From: Aurantiacibacter marinus
GTDB lineage: Bacteria; Pseudomonadota; Alphaproteobacteria; Sphingomonadales; Sphingomonadaceae
DNA length: 64,000 nucleotides
Assembly (NCBI RefSeq): GCF_001021555.1
Contig: NZ_LDCP01000002.1
Coordinates: 310,001 to 374,000, forward strand
Direction of reading: 5' to 3'
In this document: positions 35,162-43,961 of the stretch, piece after piece
Layout: every line of letters begins with the position of its first letter
Position numbering within the stretch: position 1 is the stretch's first letter
Translations under genes and position numbers: made by a program
Notes under the pieces: model-generated
Databases searched by the model: none
Told to the model about the DNA's origin: nothing
Seen by the model: the letters and a program-made list of their open reading frames with translations, nothing else

Positions 35162-36553
35162 TTAATCCTTGTTCGCGCGGTAGGTTTCCAAAGCACGTTC
35201 CCGCGCTTCCTTATGCCCGATGATCTTGGGTGGGTAATTTGCAGGCTTGCAGCCGTGCTCCTCCGGATCATGGACGTAAGGATCGCTCAATTCCGCCAGT
35301 TCGGGTATCCATTTGCGAATGTAATCACCGGCATCGAATTTCTCGCTCTGGCTGAGGGGCGCCATGATCCGCACGAACATATTGCTGTCCACGCCCGTTC
35401 CGCTCACCCATTGCCAATTGGTTGCATTAGAGGCGTAATCCGCATCCACCAACGTATCCCAGAACCACCGTTCGCCGTGGGTCCAGTTTATCATGAGGTG
35501 CTTGATAAGGAAGCTGGCGGCAATCATCCGCACGCGGTTATGCATCCAGCCGGTCGAGTATAATTCACGCATTCCGGCATCGACAATCGGATATCCGGTC
35601 TGGCCGCGCTGCCATGCTTCCAGTTCTTGCTGGATATCATCGCTGCGATTGGGATTGCGCCAGAAATTCTCGCCGTAACCCTCGCGATAAGGCTCTACGC
35701 CATATGACGGATATTGGCAGATGACATTTTGCGCGTAATCGCGCCACACCAGTTCTTGCCGGTAAATGGTCGCTCCTTCGCTGGTGTACCGGCTCATTGC
35801 GTCCCACAGCATTCGCGGAGAGACCTCTCCGAAATGCAGGTGCGGGCTCATCCGGCTCGTACCCTCTATAGAGGGCAAATTGCGCTTCTCGTCGTATTCG
35901 GAAACGATATCGAGGTAGTCTTCGAATTGCGCCATTGCCGCCGCAGTGCCATGCCGGGCACCCCAGAATTCCCGCATCCCGCCTGCCCAATCCGGCTTTG
36001 CGGGCAACAAGTCCCATGCTGCAAGATCATCACTGTTAGGCCAGCTTTCCGGCGCAGAAAGGCTTGGTTCGGGCAGGATGTCAAAGCTGTCGATCGCCTC
36101 GAACATGGCGTTCTTAAATGGCGTGTAAATCTTGTACGGATTGCCCGATCCGGTTTTAACTGTGCCTGGCGGAAGCAAGTAATTGCCGTCATGCAATTGC
36201 AGGTCGAGACTGTCCTTCAGCGCCCCTTGCGCCTTGCGCCACCACGGTTCGTAATGTCGGATAGCGTGAACGGTTTTCGCGCCCGTTTCACCAGCCAGCC
36301 TGGCCAGTTCTTCTGCCGCAGTGCCTCGCCGCAGGATCAGTTTTGAATTGTGCCGTCCAAGGTCCTTCTGCAGGGCAGAGAGCGAATGGTGCAACCACCA
36401 CCGGCTTGCCCCGCCCATCTTGTGGTCGCCGGGTGTGTCATCATCAAGGACATAGACCGCGATGACCGGCCCCGCTTGTGCGGCAGCAGCAAAGGCGGGA
36501 TGATCGGTGATGCGCAAGTCGCGCCGCAGCCAGACGATTTGTGGTTCAGACAA
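35162..36553 (-). CDS. phrB: Deoxyribodipyrimidine photo-lyase (class I)
   Basis: This 463-residue flavoprotein repairs cyclobutane pyrimidine dimers with blue light. The N-terminal antenna domain starts IVWLRRDLRITDHPAF. The FAD domain shows TSRMSPHLHFGEVSPR, WRDYAQNVICQYPSYG, GQTGYPIVDAGMRELYSTGWMHNRVRMI (in two parts) and WQWVSGTGVDSN, the usual photolyase signatures. The start is TTG at 36553, preceded by GGGGA. The gene belongs to a reverse-strand run with cfa downstream. Confidence 0.95.
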   Translation of the reverse strand: MSEPQIVWLRRDLRITDHPAFAAAAQAGPVIAVYVLDDDTPGDHKMGGASRWWLHHSLSALQKDLGRHNSKLILRRGTAAEELARLAGETGAKTVHAIRHYEPWWRKAQGALKDSLDLQLHDGNYLLPPGTVKTGSGNPYKIYTPFKNAMFEAIDSFDILPEPSLSAPESWPNSDDLAAWDLLPAKPDWAGGMREFWGARHGTAAAMAQFEDYLDIVSEYDEKRNLPSIEGTSRMSPHLHFGEVSPRMLWDAMSRYTSEGATIYRQELVWRDYAQNVICQYPSYGVEPYREGYGENFWRNPNRSDDIQQELEAWQRGQTGYPIVDAGMRELYSTGWMHNRVRMIAASFLIKHLMINWTHGERWFWDTLVDADYASNATNWQWVSGTGVDSNMFVRIMAPLSQSEKFDAGDYIRKWIPELAELSDPYVHDPEEHGCKPANYPPKIIGHKEARERALETYRANKD

Positions 36554-36586
36554 TCAGTTTCCCCAAGGGCTTCACATTTCAGGGCC

Positions 36587-37495
36587 TCAACCGCCAACGG
36601 GTTCCAGGCAGAATTCATTCGGCACTATCACGCTGAACCTTCCGTCCCGCACTGCATAGTAACGAGCATCGGCCAATTGGTAGGATCCGTCCTCCAATTG
36701 ATCGAGAACCGGAGCGCGCGACCAAAACAGGAAGGCGTCAACCTGCGCGTTCCGGTCTCGTGCCGCATCCAGATCGCACGCAGCAAGCGGCTTGCTGCCG
36801 ACACGCTCTCCTGCGACAAAAAAGCTCCCGCTGCCACTCACGCCGATGCTTTGTCGCTGCCAGAAGGCAAGCGGCGGCGGGGAACTGATCGTTTCGACAA
36901 ATGCACCATTCTGCATCCGGTCATATTGCGAGATGGCATAATTCGCAGCGAGATAAAGGCCGGCAATTCCCAGCACATTGCGCGCCAGCCTGCGCCAGTC
37001 ACCGCCGCGCTTTTCTCTCCGGAAGGATAGCCACAGGCCAATTCCCATTAGCAACCATAGCCAAACATCAATGATGAACAGCACGTCGCCATAGAACCAG
37101 CGGCTGCTGAACGGTTCAAGCAAGCGAATGCCATAAACGTTCATCCAGTCGAGTGCAGGGTGTGTCAGGCAACCAATAAGCGCGAGCGCGTAGAGCCAGC
37201 CAAAATGTACTGGCAAACGCTTTTCGGGCCGTCTCCCGCGCGAAGTTTGCCAGCGGTCCCAACCCCATAACAATCCCGCCAGTATCAGTGGGAGGAGCAC
37301 CAAGGCCGGCGGCCCGTGGGTAATACCGCGCCGGAAAGCAAGGTGTTCTACCCCTTCAAGCCAGAAGAAGCAGGCCGCATCAACATCGGGCAGGTTCGCG
37401 CCGATAATCAACGCAGGCATGGCAAGGCCCGATTTCTTCTTGAGGCCTGCCTGTCCGATCAAGGCGCCGACTAGAGAGTGGGTCAGATTGTCCAC
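36587..37495 (-). CDS. DUF457-type membrane-bound metal-dependent hydrolase (YdjM-like)
   Basis: The product has 302 residues. VDNLTHSLVGALIGQAGL at the start and GANLPDVDAA, RRGITHGPPALVLLPL and CLTHPALDWMNVYGIRLLEPFSSRW contain the conserved His/Asp of this family. Four to five membrane helices come in the first 200 residues. The C-terminal 100 residues are a soluble, probably periplasmic domain. GTG 37495 is chosen because the family starts with M/V-D-N-x-T-H; longer frames run into the upstream gene. Substrate unknown. Confidence 0.87.
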   Translation of the reverse strand: MDNLTHSLVGALIGQAGLKKKSGLAMPALIIGANLPDVDAACFFWLEGVEHLAFRRGITHGPPALVLLPLILAGLLWGWDRWQTSRGRRPEKRLPVHFGWLYALALIGCLTHPALDWMNVYGIRLLEPFSSRWFYGDVLFIIDVWLWLLMGIGLWLSFRREKRGGDWRRLARNVLGIAGLYLAANYAISQYDRMQNGAFVETISSPPPLAFWQRQSIGVSGSGSFFVAGERVGSKPLAACDLDAARDRNAQVDAFLFWSRAPVLDQLEDGSYQLADARYYAVRDGRFSVIVPNEFCLEPVGG

Positions 37496-37499
37496 CTGC

Positions 37500-38696
37500 C
37501 TAAGCTGACTTGCCAACGAAATCGGGGCCGGCAAATGCGGGGCTAACAAATGCGGGACAATCGCCCTTCCCCAGCACCCACCGGTACATAGCCAGATATT
37601 GCTGTGCCACGCTGCCCCAGGTGAATTTCTCCGCGCACAAGGCCTTTGCCCGCGCAGCCATGGCGGCAAGGTGGGGATCTTCAAGCCGTGCGCGCAACAC
37701 TTGCGCCAGTTCAACAGGATCGGTCGTCACGCGAACTGCCGCATCACGCATAAAGCCTTCAGGCAAATTACAACCGTCGGTGATGAATGTCGGAGTGCTG
37801 TAAGCCCATGCCTCCAGCACGGCGACGGGCAGGCCTTCGGAATAGGACGGCAGGATAAAAGCATCAGCGTCACAGAAGGCCGCGTGCTTTTCTTCGCCAT
37901 GAAGCGCCCCCGGGAAATCAACTTGCGCGATGTCTGGCAAACTGGCGGCCTGCGCCATCAAAGCCGCGCGGTGACCGCCATCGTCCCAACCGGCAATGAC
38001 GACCCGCCAACGGGCGGCAAGCAAGGGATCTTCACGGGCCACCGTGTCCCATGCGAACAGCAATTCCTGCACGCCCTTTTTGGGATGCAGCCGGCCAAGA
38101 AACAGCAGCGTCTTGCGTTCACCCGATGAGGAAGGCGGACATGACGTTTCGGGAAGATCAATCCCGTTGGGAATTTCCGCAACCGGATTGATATAACCCG
38201 CAGCGCGAATGGCCTTGGTTTCGGCATCAGCCAAAGCGTGCAAACAAGCTGCACCGCGCAAATTTGCACGTTCATACAGAGCGCCTGCCAATTTCTTCTT
38301 CCAACCCGAATTGGCCAATGCCCATGGGTCCAGCATGCCATGAGGAGAAATCACCACAGGTCTGCCCGTTTGATTGCGCCAGCGGCTGACAGCCAGCGAC
38401 GGACCTTGCCAAATGCCATGCTGATGGAGCAGATCATGGTTTCCCAGCCGCCTCGTCAGATCGGGTGAATAGCCAAGTGCTGCAGGCCCTGCCGGTTCGA
38501 CAAGGACTGTCTTGATATGCCCCCAATCGGCCAGATCGGCAGCGGAATGTTCATCGCGCAAAGCATATACAGTCACATCGCAACCGAGCGCTGCCAGCCC
38601 CTGCACTGCCCGCCGCAGCACGACTGACACTCCGCCGGCCTTTCGGGAAATACTGGTGCAGACGAATCCGATATCCAGTCTTGCGCCTTCGCTCAT
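37500..38696 (-). CDS. Glycosyltransferase family 4
   Basis: This 398-residue GT-B enzyme shows the N-terminal glycine loop SRKAGGVSVVLRRAVQGL, the GT4 acceptor/donor region HGIWQGPSLAVSRW and PHGMLDPWAL, then the C-terminal donor site LLFLGRLHPKKGVQELL and the E-x7-E motif in ILPSYSEGLPVAVLEAWAY. It probably adds a sugar to a surface polysaccharide repeat unit. It overlaps the sulfotransferase-like gene by ATGA. Confidence 0.9.
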   Translation of the reverse strand: MSEGARLDIGFVCTSISRKAGGVSVVLRRAVQGLAALGCDVTVYALRDEHSAADLADWGHIKTVLVEPAGPAALGYSPDLTRRLGNHDLLHQHGIWQGPSLAVSRWRNQTGRPVVISPHGMLDPWALANSGWKKKLAGALYERANLRGAACLHALADAETKAIRAAGYINPVAEIPNGIDLPETSCPPSSSGERKTLLFLGRLHPKKGVQELLFAWDTVAREDPLLAARWRVVIAGWDDGGHRAALMAQAASLPDIAQVDFPGALHGEEKHAAFCDADAFILPSYSEGLPVAVLEAWAYSTPTFITDGCNLPEGFMRDAAVRVTTDPVELAQVLRARLEDPHLAAMAARAKALCAEKFTWGSVAQQYLAMYRWVLGKGDCPAFVSPAFAGPDFVGKSA

Positions 38697-39484
38697 GCCG
38701 GATCACCAGCGCTCAATGTATCTACGTGGGCAGCAAAATACGCATGCAATTTCAACGCTGCCTGACGGGACGGCAGACCGTCAAGTGTGCCTAACCTGGT
38801 CAGGATGGCGGCTTGCCCGGCGCGGTTACCGGCAACACCCCATTCGCTGTGAGGGCTGTAATTTGGCGCTCGCCCGACCCGCGCAATGCTAACGCGGTCG
38901 CGCACGGAATTGACCGATTGCACAAACTCGTCATGCACCTCGGGTGTATCCAAAGCCATACCAAAGCGGGCGTTGATCGCCTGCACGACAAGGTCAAACC
39001 TTTCGAGCAGGAGCGCAAAGGGCGTAATCACAAATCCTGCTTCACGTCCCTTAAGTGGCCGGTAATAGGCGCAGTAATCGCGGTAATGAATGTCTGGCTG
39101 GTCCACTCCGGAAGCTGCGATCATGCTTGCCACGGCATCATCCGGGTCGCGTAGCAAGAGCACGGCTGCCACGCCTTTATCCATCGCGCGCAATATCTGC
39201 GCGGGGCTGTGGGCATGGCTTTTCAGGGCGATACCGCGCGCGCGTTGCGAGTGGAGAAACGCGGCCTCTGCAAAGCTGTTTCCGCTGCGGGGAAAGCCAT
39301 CGACGACCAGTTCCGTATCATGGTCCAGCAATTGCCGGTTCCCCGTCAGCCTGGCGAATGGAAAGAACAGCGCCGGGCGGCCCACGATGTGGCGGCGAAA
39401 GGCTCTGACAAGAGGGAAATAGCGCAAGAGTGGGACTTCCGGAATCCACGGGTTCTCCCCGCCATGTTGATCTGCACCTACCAA
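38693..39484 (-). CDS. Sulfotransferase-like protein
   Basis: The product has up to 263 residues. A PAPS 5'-phosphosulfate loop-like motif DGFPRSGNSFAEAAF and a 3'-phosphate-binding-like segment LLLRDPDDAVASMIAASG are visible in the right order, as in sulfotransferase-fold proteins of polysaccharide clusters. The long frame starts at TTG 39484; a TTG at 39427 preceded by GGAAG is an alternative, so the start is uncertain. Together with the neighbouring glycosyltransferases it suggests a sulfated polysaccharide, but activity is inferred. Confidence 0.75.
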   Translation of the reverse strand: MVGADQHGGENPWIPEVPLLRYFPLVRAFRRHIVGRPALFFPFARLTGNRQLLDHDTELVVDGFPRSGNSFAEAAFLHSQRARGIALKSHAHSPAQILRAMDKGVAAVLLLRDPDDAVASMIAASGVDQPDIHYRDYCAYYRPLKGREAGFVITPFALLLERFDLVVQAINARFGMALDTPEVHDEFVQSVNSVRDRVSIARVGRAPNYSPHSEWGVAGNRAGQAAILTRLGTLDGLPSRQAALKLHAYFAAHVDTLSAGDPA

Positions 39485-39650
39485 CCGCCGCCGCCGCGCT
39501 CAAGGCTGATGCGGCCCGCTATGCCGGTGCAAGTTGATTTCGGAAGGTTCGCCGCATAAAGCTGCGCCGTCGCAACGGCACGTGAAACCCGCGTCCGGCA
39601 CCAAGTGGAGATTTTGGCAGGCTGGCAATCGCAGTCTGTTGAATACATCG

Positions 39651-40217
39651 ATGAAATTGTCACCGCTCCCTCCGCCTTCATTGGCCAATAAGCTGAAGCG
39701 ATTTGTGTGGTCGCTGGCCTGGGTGTTTCTTTACCGGCCTACCCCGTCGATGATGCATGGCTGGCGCTGCTTCCTGCTCCGCTGTTTCGGCGCGGATATT
39801 CGTAAAGGGGCGCATCCCTACCCTTCTGCCAGGATTTGGGCACCGTGGAATCTCGTCATGCTGGAAGACAGCTGCCTTGGTCCGAACACCGATTGCTACA
39901 ATGCCGCCAAAGTCACGCTGGGGAAACGGGCGATTGTCAGCCAGAAGGCGTATTTGTGCACTCCCAGTCACACGATTGATGACAGTTTCACGCTGGTAGG
40001 GGCGCCAATCCACATCGATGATTTCGCCTGGGTGGCAGCCCGCGCGATGGTCGGCCCTGGCGTGACCATCAATCGCGGCGCAGTGGTTGGCGCAGGCGCA
40101 GTCGTGACGAAGGATGTTGCGCCCGGCAAGATCGTGGCAGGCAATCCGGCGCGAGAGGTCAGTGAAAGCGCGCTAGGCCAAAGCGATGGCGCAATCACGC
40201 GGCAGGCCGACCGGTGA
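39651..40217 (+). CDS. Putative colanic-acid-type acetyltransferase (WcaF-like, left-handed beta helix)
   Basis: The product has 188 residues. RFVWSLAWVFLYRPTPSMMHGWRCFLLRCFGA (two parts) is the family's typical N-terminal region; a hexapeptide-repeat domain follows (ILGPNT-like turns, VTLGKRAIVSQKAYLC, ARAMVGPGVTINRGAVVGAGAVVTKDV) and ends GKIVAGNPAREV. It probably O-acetylates a polysaccharide sugar using acetyl-CoA. ATG 39651 gives the family start. Its stop overlaps the next gene's GTG. Confidence 0.88.
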   Translation: MKLSPLPPPSLANKLKRFVWSLAWVFLYRPTPSMMHGWRCFLLRCFGADIRKGAHPYPSARIWAPWNLVMLEDSCLGPNTDCYNAAKVTLGKRAIVSQKAYLCTPSHTIDDSFTLVGAPIHIDDFAWVAARAMVGPGVTINRGAVVGAGAVVTKDVAPGKIVAGNPAREVSESALGQSDGAITRQADR

Positions 40218-41155
40218 CCAGCCCCACCGTTACCGCGATCATCCTTACCATGAATGAGGAGCAGCACCTGCGCCGGGCGCTGCAATCCGCGATGCCGCAT
40301 TGCTGCGAAGTGATCGTGGTAGATTCCGGTTCGACAGACGGTACGGAGGCTATTGCCCGCGAACTGGGTGCCAGATGGCATATCAATCCGTGGATCAATT
40401 ACGCCACCCAATTCAACCACGGCGTCGATCTTGCAGGCGAAACATCGGACTGGATCCTGCGCCTTGATGCAGACGAGGTTCTGGATGGCGACTGGTATTC
40501 GCGTTTCTGCGCGCTGGTGGCGCACAAGCCGGAAACCACTGGCATTGCCCTGCGCCGAATGATGACTTTTCGCGGAAAGGCCATTCGCCACGGTCTTGCA
40601 CAGACGTGGCAGTTGCGCCTCTTCAGATCGGGCCGCGGCCGCTGCGAAGCGCGCTGGATGGACGAGCATATCGTCGTCGATGGCCCTGTTGAACAGCTGC
40701 CCGTGCAATTGCTTGACGACAACTTGAACGATCTGAAGTGGTGGACGCAGAAACATCTCGGCTATGCCGACCGGGAGGCAGTTGACCTGCTGCTGAGTGA
40801 GGAGCGCGCTGCGACAGTCGCGCCTGCGCAAGCGGGGGCCATGACGGGACAAGCCAGGCTGAAACGCTGGCTGAAAATCAAGGTCTATGCCCGCCTGCCA
40901 ATCGGGCTGCGCGCGCTTCTGTTTTTCGTCCTGCGCTATGTCTTTGCGCTGGGCTTTCTGGATGGCCTGCGCGGCTTCCAGTTCCATTTTCTGCAAGGCT
41001 TCTGGTACCGGATGTATACGGACATAAGGCTTGATGAGATCCGTAACCTGCAAGCGGCAGAAAACCTGCCTTTAGAAGAAGCAATCCGGCGCGTAACGGG
41101 CTTGGAAGTGCCCCTTCAACACGTGCTCGCCAAGGATCCGGAAAATGGCGGATAA
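40214..41155 (+). CDS. Glycosyltransferase family 2
   Basis: This 313-residue GT-A enzyme has the nucleotide-sugar-binding start TVTAIILTMNEEQHLRRAL, VIVVDSGSTDGTEAIARELG, and the D-x-D-like LRLDADEVLDG. The C-terminal region contains hydrophobic segments near LLFFVLRYVFALGFLDG, suggesting membrane association, as in WaaE/KdtX-like enzymes. The start is GTG 40214, coupled to the acetyltransferase gene. Confidence 0.9.
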   Translation: MTSPTVTAIILTMNEEQHLRRALQSAMPHCCEVIVVDSGSTDGTEAIARELGARWHINPWINYATQFNHGVDLAGETSDWILRLDADEVLDGDWYSRFCALVAHKPETTGIALRRMMTFRGKAIRHGLAQTWQLRLFRSGRGRCEARWMDEHIVVDGPVEQLPVQLLDDNLNDLKWWTQKHLGYADREAVDLLLSEERAATVAPAQAGAMTGQARLKRWLKIKVYARLPIGLRALLFFVLRYVFALGFLDGLRGFQFHFLQGFWYRMYTDIRLDEIRNLQAAENLPLEEAIRRVTGLEVPLQHVLAKDPENGG

Positions 41156-42395
41156 GCCCGCGCGCGGTTCGCTGATCTTCGTCAATCGCTACTTCTGGCC
41201 AGACCGAAGCGCGACGTCGCAGATTCTTACCGATGTCGCGTTCCATCTGGCGCAAGAAGGTTACGGCGTCAAAGTGATCGCCAGCCGCCTTTCGTACGAA
41301 AGTGATGAAGGCCGCTATGCGGCAGCAGAAACGCACAAGGGCGTTGCTGTAGAGCGCGTTGCGACCCCAAGTTTCGGACGCGGAAGCATTGCGGGGCGCG
41401 TAGCCGACTATCTCGGCTTTTACATCACAGCCTTTTTCAAGACGCTGGCGACAGCGAAAAAGGGCGATGTTGTCATTGCCAAAACCGATCCGCCGGTTCT
41501 GTCATGGCCGATAGGCCTCGCCGCCCGGATAAAGGGCGCGCGCCGCGCCAATTGGTTGCAGGACCTCTATCCCGAAGTGGCAGAAGCTTTTGGCGTTCTT
41601 GGCAGCGATGCAATTTCAACGCGCATGGTGCGCCGACTGCGGGACAATTCGCTGCGCCAGGCAGATTGTAATGTCGCCATCGGAGACCGCATGGCGGACC
41701 TGCTGCGCCAACAAGGCGTGGCAGACAGCCGTATCACTGTGATCCCAAATATGACCGATGACGAGGCCATTCGCCCTATCGCTGCGGAGGACAATCCCTT
41801 GCGAAAGGAATGGGGCTTTGCCGATAGCGATCTGGTCGTTGGCTATTCCGGTAATCTTGGACGCGCGCATGAAGTAGACACACTGCTGGATGCGGCGCAG
41901 CTGTTACAGGCGGAGGGCCGCAGCGAAATTCATTTTCTTGTCATCGGTGGCGGGTTTCTGCGCGAAAAGCTCGAGAGCGAGATAACGAGACGCAGCCTCT
42001 CCAATTTCAGGCTGGAACCCTATCAACCGCGCGATCAGCTGCATTTCTCTCTGACGGTGCCCGATGTCCACTGGGTATCTCTGCTACCCGACCTCGAAGG
42101 GTTGATCGTGCCGAGCAAGTTCTACGGCGCTGCGGCAAGCGGCAGACCCGTGATTTTCATCGGCAGCCATTCCGGTGAACTGGGCAGCATCGTGCCGGAG
42201 CGCAATTGCGGCGCTGTGGTGGACGTTGGCGCATTTGAGCGATTGGCGGACTTGCTGCGCGGCTATGCCGATAATCCGGCAAACCGGCTCCATCAGGGTC
42301 GCAATGCCCGTGAATTGGTGGAAGGCGGCTTCAATCGCGCGGCCGTTTTCGCGAAATGGGAAACATTCGCTGCGAGTTTCGTAGGCCGCAGCTAG
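41145..42395 (+). CDS. Glycosyltransferase family 4 (WcaI-like)
   Basis: The 416-residue protein resembles WcaI-type colanic acid glycosyltransferases: LIFVNRYFWPDRSATSQILTDVAFHLA at the N-terminus (in two parts), IAKTDPPVLSWPIGLAARIKG and WLQDLYPEVAEAFG, then LVVGYSGNLGRAHEVDTLLDAA and LPDLEGLIVPSKFYGAAASGRPVIFIG for the donor domain. It overlaps the GT2 gene by 11 bases, completing a three-gene forward unit. Confidence 0.9.
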   Translation: MADKPARGSLIFVNRYFWPDRSATSQILTDVAFHLAQEGYGVKVIASRLSYESDEGRYAAAETHKGVAVERVATPSFGRGSIAGRVADYLGFYITAFFKTLATAKKGDVVIAKTDPPVLSWPIGLAARIKGARRANWLQDLYPEVAEAFGVLGSDAISTRMVRRLRDNSLRQADCNVAIGDRMADLLRQQGVADSRITVIPNMTDDEAIRPIAAEDNPLRKEWGFADSDLVVGYSGNLGRAHEVDTLLDAAQLLQAEGRSEIHFLVIGGGFLREKLESEITRRSLSNFRLEPYQPRDQLHFSLTVPDVHWVSLLPDLEGLIVPSKFYGAAASGRPVIFIGSHSGELGSIVPERNCGAVVDVGAFERLADLLRGYADNPANRLHQGRNARELVEGGFNRAAVFAKWETFAASFVGRS

Positions 42396-42423
42396 ACTGG
42401 CTCAAGGGGCTTGGCTCTTGGAG

Positions 42424-42453
42424 CTGGCTCCAGGGTCTGGCTCCAGGGTCTGG
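42424..42453. repeat. Short tandem repeat in a convergent intergenic gap
   Basis: A 13-bp unit, CTGGCTCCAGGGT, occurs twice in tandem with a further CTGG. Each unit contains the small dyad CTGG-CT-CCAG. It sits between two convergent genes. Its role is unknown; it may be a weak transcription-stop region. Confidence 0.6.
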
Positions 42454-42497
42454 TCCACGGGTAGCTCTACTCTGGCTACTCCGTCAGAAACGAAATC

Positions 42498-43787
42498 CTA
42501 TTTCGCGCCCTGCCCGCTGAAAACGACTTGGGCCGTGCGCGCCAGAATCACGAAATCCAGCCAGTACGAAAAATTCTTGATATAATAGAAGTCGTACTGA
42601 AGCTTGTCGTCGACGTCCGATAGCCGCGTCACGTGTCCCTGATTGACTTGCGCCCACCCGGTGATGCCGGGGCGCACGATGTGACGGTAATCGTAAAATG
42701 GTATTTCCTGCTGATACCAGCGTGACAGCTCCATCGCCTCAGGACGCGGACCAATCCAGCTCATATGGCCACGCAGGATGTTGTACATTTGCGGCAATTC
42801 ATCAATGCGTGTCTGGCGCAGGAAGCGGCCGAATTTCGTGACACGCGGATCGGCATCGCCCGTCATGGCGTTGTGACGGCGTGTTTCCTCATCCATCTCT
42901 GCCAATTCAACACACATCGTGCGGAACTTCAGAACGTAAAAAGGATCACCGCGATAGCCGATGCGGCGCTGCCGGAAAAAAGCGGGCCCGGGTGAATCAA
43001 GCCTGATCATCATGGCAACGATGGCCAGCGGAACGATCATGATCGGCAATAAGAACAGAACCAACGCAATATCGGCAAACCTCTTCAACCGCATGAAAGA
43101 CATGCTGGGAAGCAATGATCCAAAGCTGTTTTCGGAAAGGTGCTCGATCCTGATCTTGCCAGTCGCCGCTTCGTAAACCTGTTTGAAGTGGAAGACCGGA
43201 ATACCCTGCAAGGCGGCGCTGGCCAGCAAACGCTCCCAAGCGTCATCGTGATCGGCATGAAGGTCAGCCACCAGAATAGCTCCGCGATGCTTGGGCAGCA
43301 TTGGTTCTGAAAGCTCATGGGTCTGCAAACCGACGTTCTTCAAACGTTTGATCCGCCCGCCGGGGACGGTGTAAAAAATGTTCTGATCGGACCGCGTAGC
43401 CAGCACCATCACGATCAGATAGACCGAAAGCGACATGGCAAAGTTCATGCCGAACACAGGGATCGAATAGGTCAGACGAAGCATCAAGATGGCCATGGCA
43501 ACCACGCCAAAGCTCATGATGAAAGACGGGATCACCGATCCGAACTGTTTCACGCCGGGATAAATATTAACGCGGCGGGCAAACAGGATACCGCCAATGC
43601 TTGCGATGACAGTTCCGATTACCGAATGCTGGACGGGGCCAGGTGTCAGAAAGGCCACCCGGCTGCCGAAAAACAGCAGTGGCGGCAACAGCGACCCAAG
43701 CATCAGACATGACAGGACCTGCAGCCCGAAAGAGCGATAGAGGCTGCGACCATCCTGGATCAGCTCATTTGGTGCTGCCATCAACAT
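42498..43787 (-). CDS. Polyprenyl glycosylphosphotransferase (second sugar transferase)
   Basis: The product has 429 residues and a typical architecture: about four N-terminal membrane helices, a soluble region with HRGAILVADLHADHDDAW, a fifth helix (FADIALVLFLLPIMIVPLAIV) and the catalytic domain with RLDSPGPAFFRQRRIGYRG, DELPQMYNILRGHMSWIGPRPEAMELS (two parts) and RPGITGWAQVNQGHV. It starts polysaccharide synthesis on undecaprenyl phosphate. ATG 43781 is an alternative start. It is distinct from the TIGR03013 enzyme at 1.6-3.0 kb. Confidence 0.9.
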   Translation of the reverse strand: MLMAAPNELIQDGRSLYRSFGLQVLSCLMLGSLLPPLLFFGSRVAFLTPGPVQHSVIGTVIASIGGILFARRVNIYPGVKQFGSVIPSFIMSFGVVAMAILMLRLTYSIPVFGMNFAMSLSVYLIVMVLATRSDQNIFYTVPGGRIKRLKNVGLQTHELSEPMLPKHRGAILVADLHADHDDAWERLLASAALQGIPVFHFKQVYEAATGKIRIEHLSENSFGSLLPSMSFMRLKRFADIALVLFLLPIMIVPLAIVAMMIRLDSPGPAFFRQRRIGYRGDPFYVLKFRTMCVELAEMDEETRRHNAMTGDADPRVTKFGRFLRQTRIDELPQMYNILRGHMSWIGPRPEAMELSRWYQQEIPFYDYRHIVRPGITGWAQVNQGHVTRLSDVDDKLQYDFYYIKNFSYWLDFVILARTAQVVFSGQGAK

Positions 43788-43867
43788 TGCGATGTCGCCT
43801 TGATCCCTGTCAACTCTATGTTTTTGTGCACTATTTTCAAAGCGCAGACACGCCTACTACGCCTGTC

Positions 43868-43884
43868 TTGCATTAACTGCAAGG
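43868..43884. promoter_or_regulatory. Perfect dyad upstream of the second sugar transferase
   Basis: CTTGCA-TTAAC-TGCAAG is a perfect six-base inverted repeat with a five-base spacer, 81 bases before the sugar transferase start. The 174-base gap separates the end of the kor operon from this gene, so a regulator-binding site is plausible. No T-run follows, which argues against a terminator. Confidence 0.35.
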
Positions 43885-43961
43885 TTGCGTACCAGACTTT
43901 ACCTCAGGCCGGCAATGTCATGTCATTGTCGATTATCGCAACGGGAAAAGGCCCCGGGGGA

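Noticed and set aside
39534-39650. N-terminal extension of the acetyltransferase (39 residues)
   Set aside because: The extension has no family resemblance; ATG 39651 gives the normal start of this acetyltransferase family.
42424-42453. CRISPR-like repeat
   Set aside because: Only two direct 13-bp copies without spacers are present, and no cas gene is in the window.
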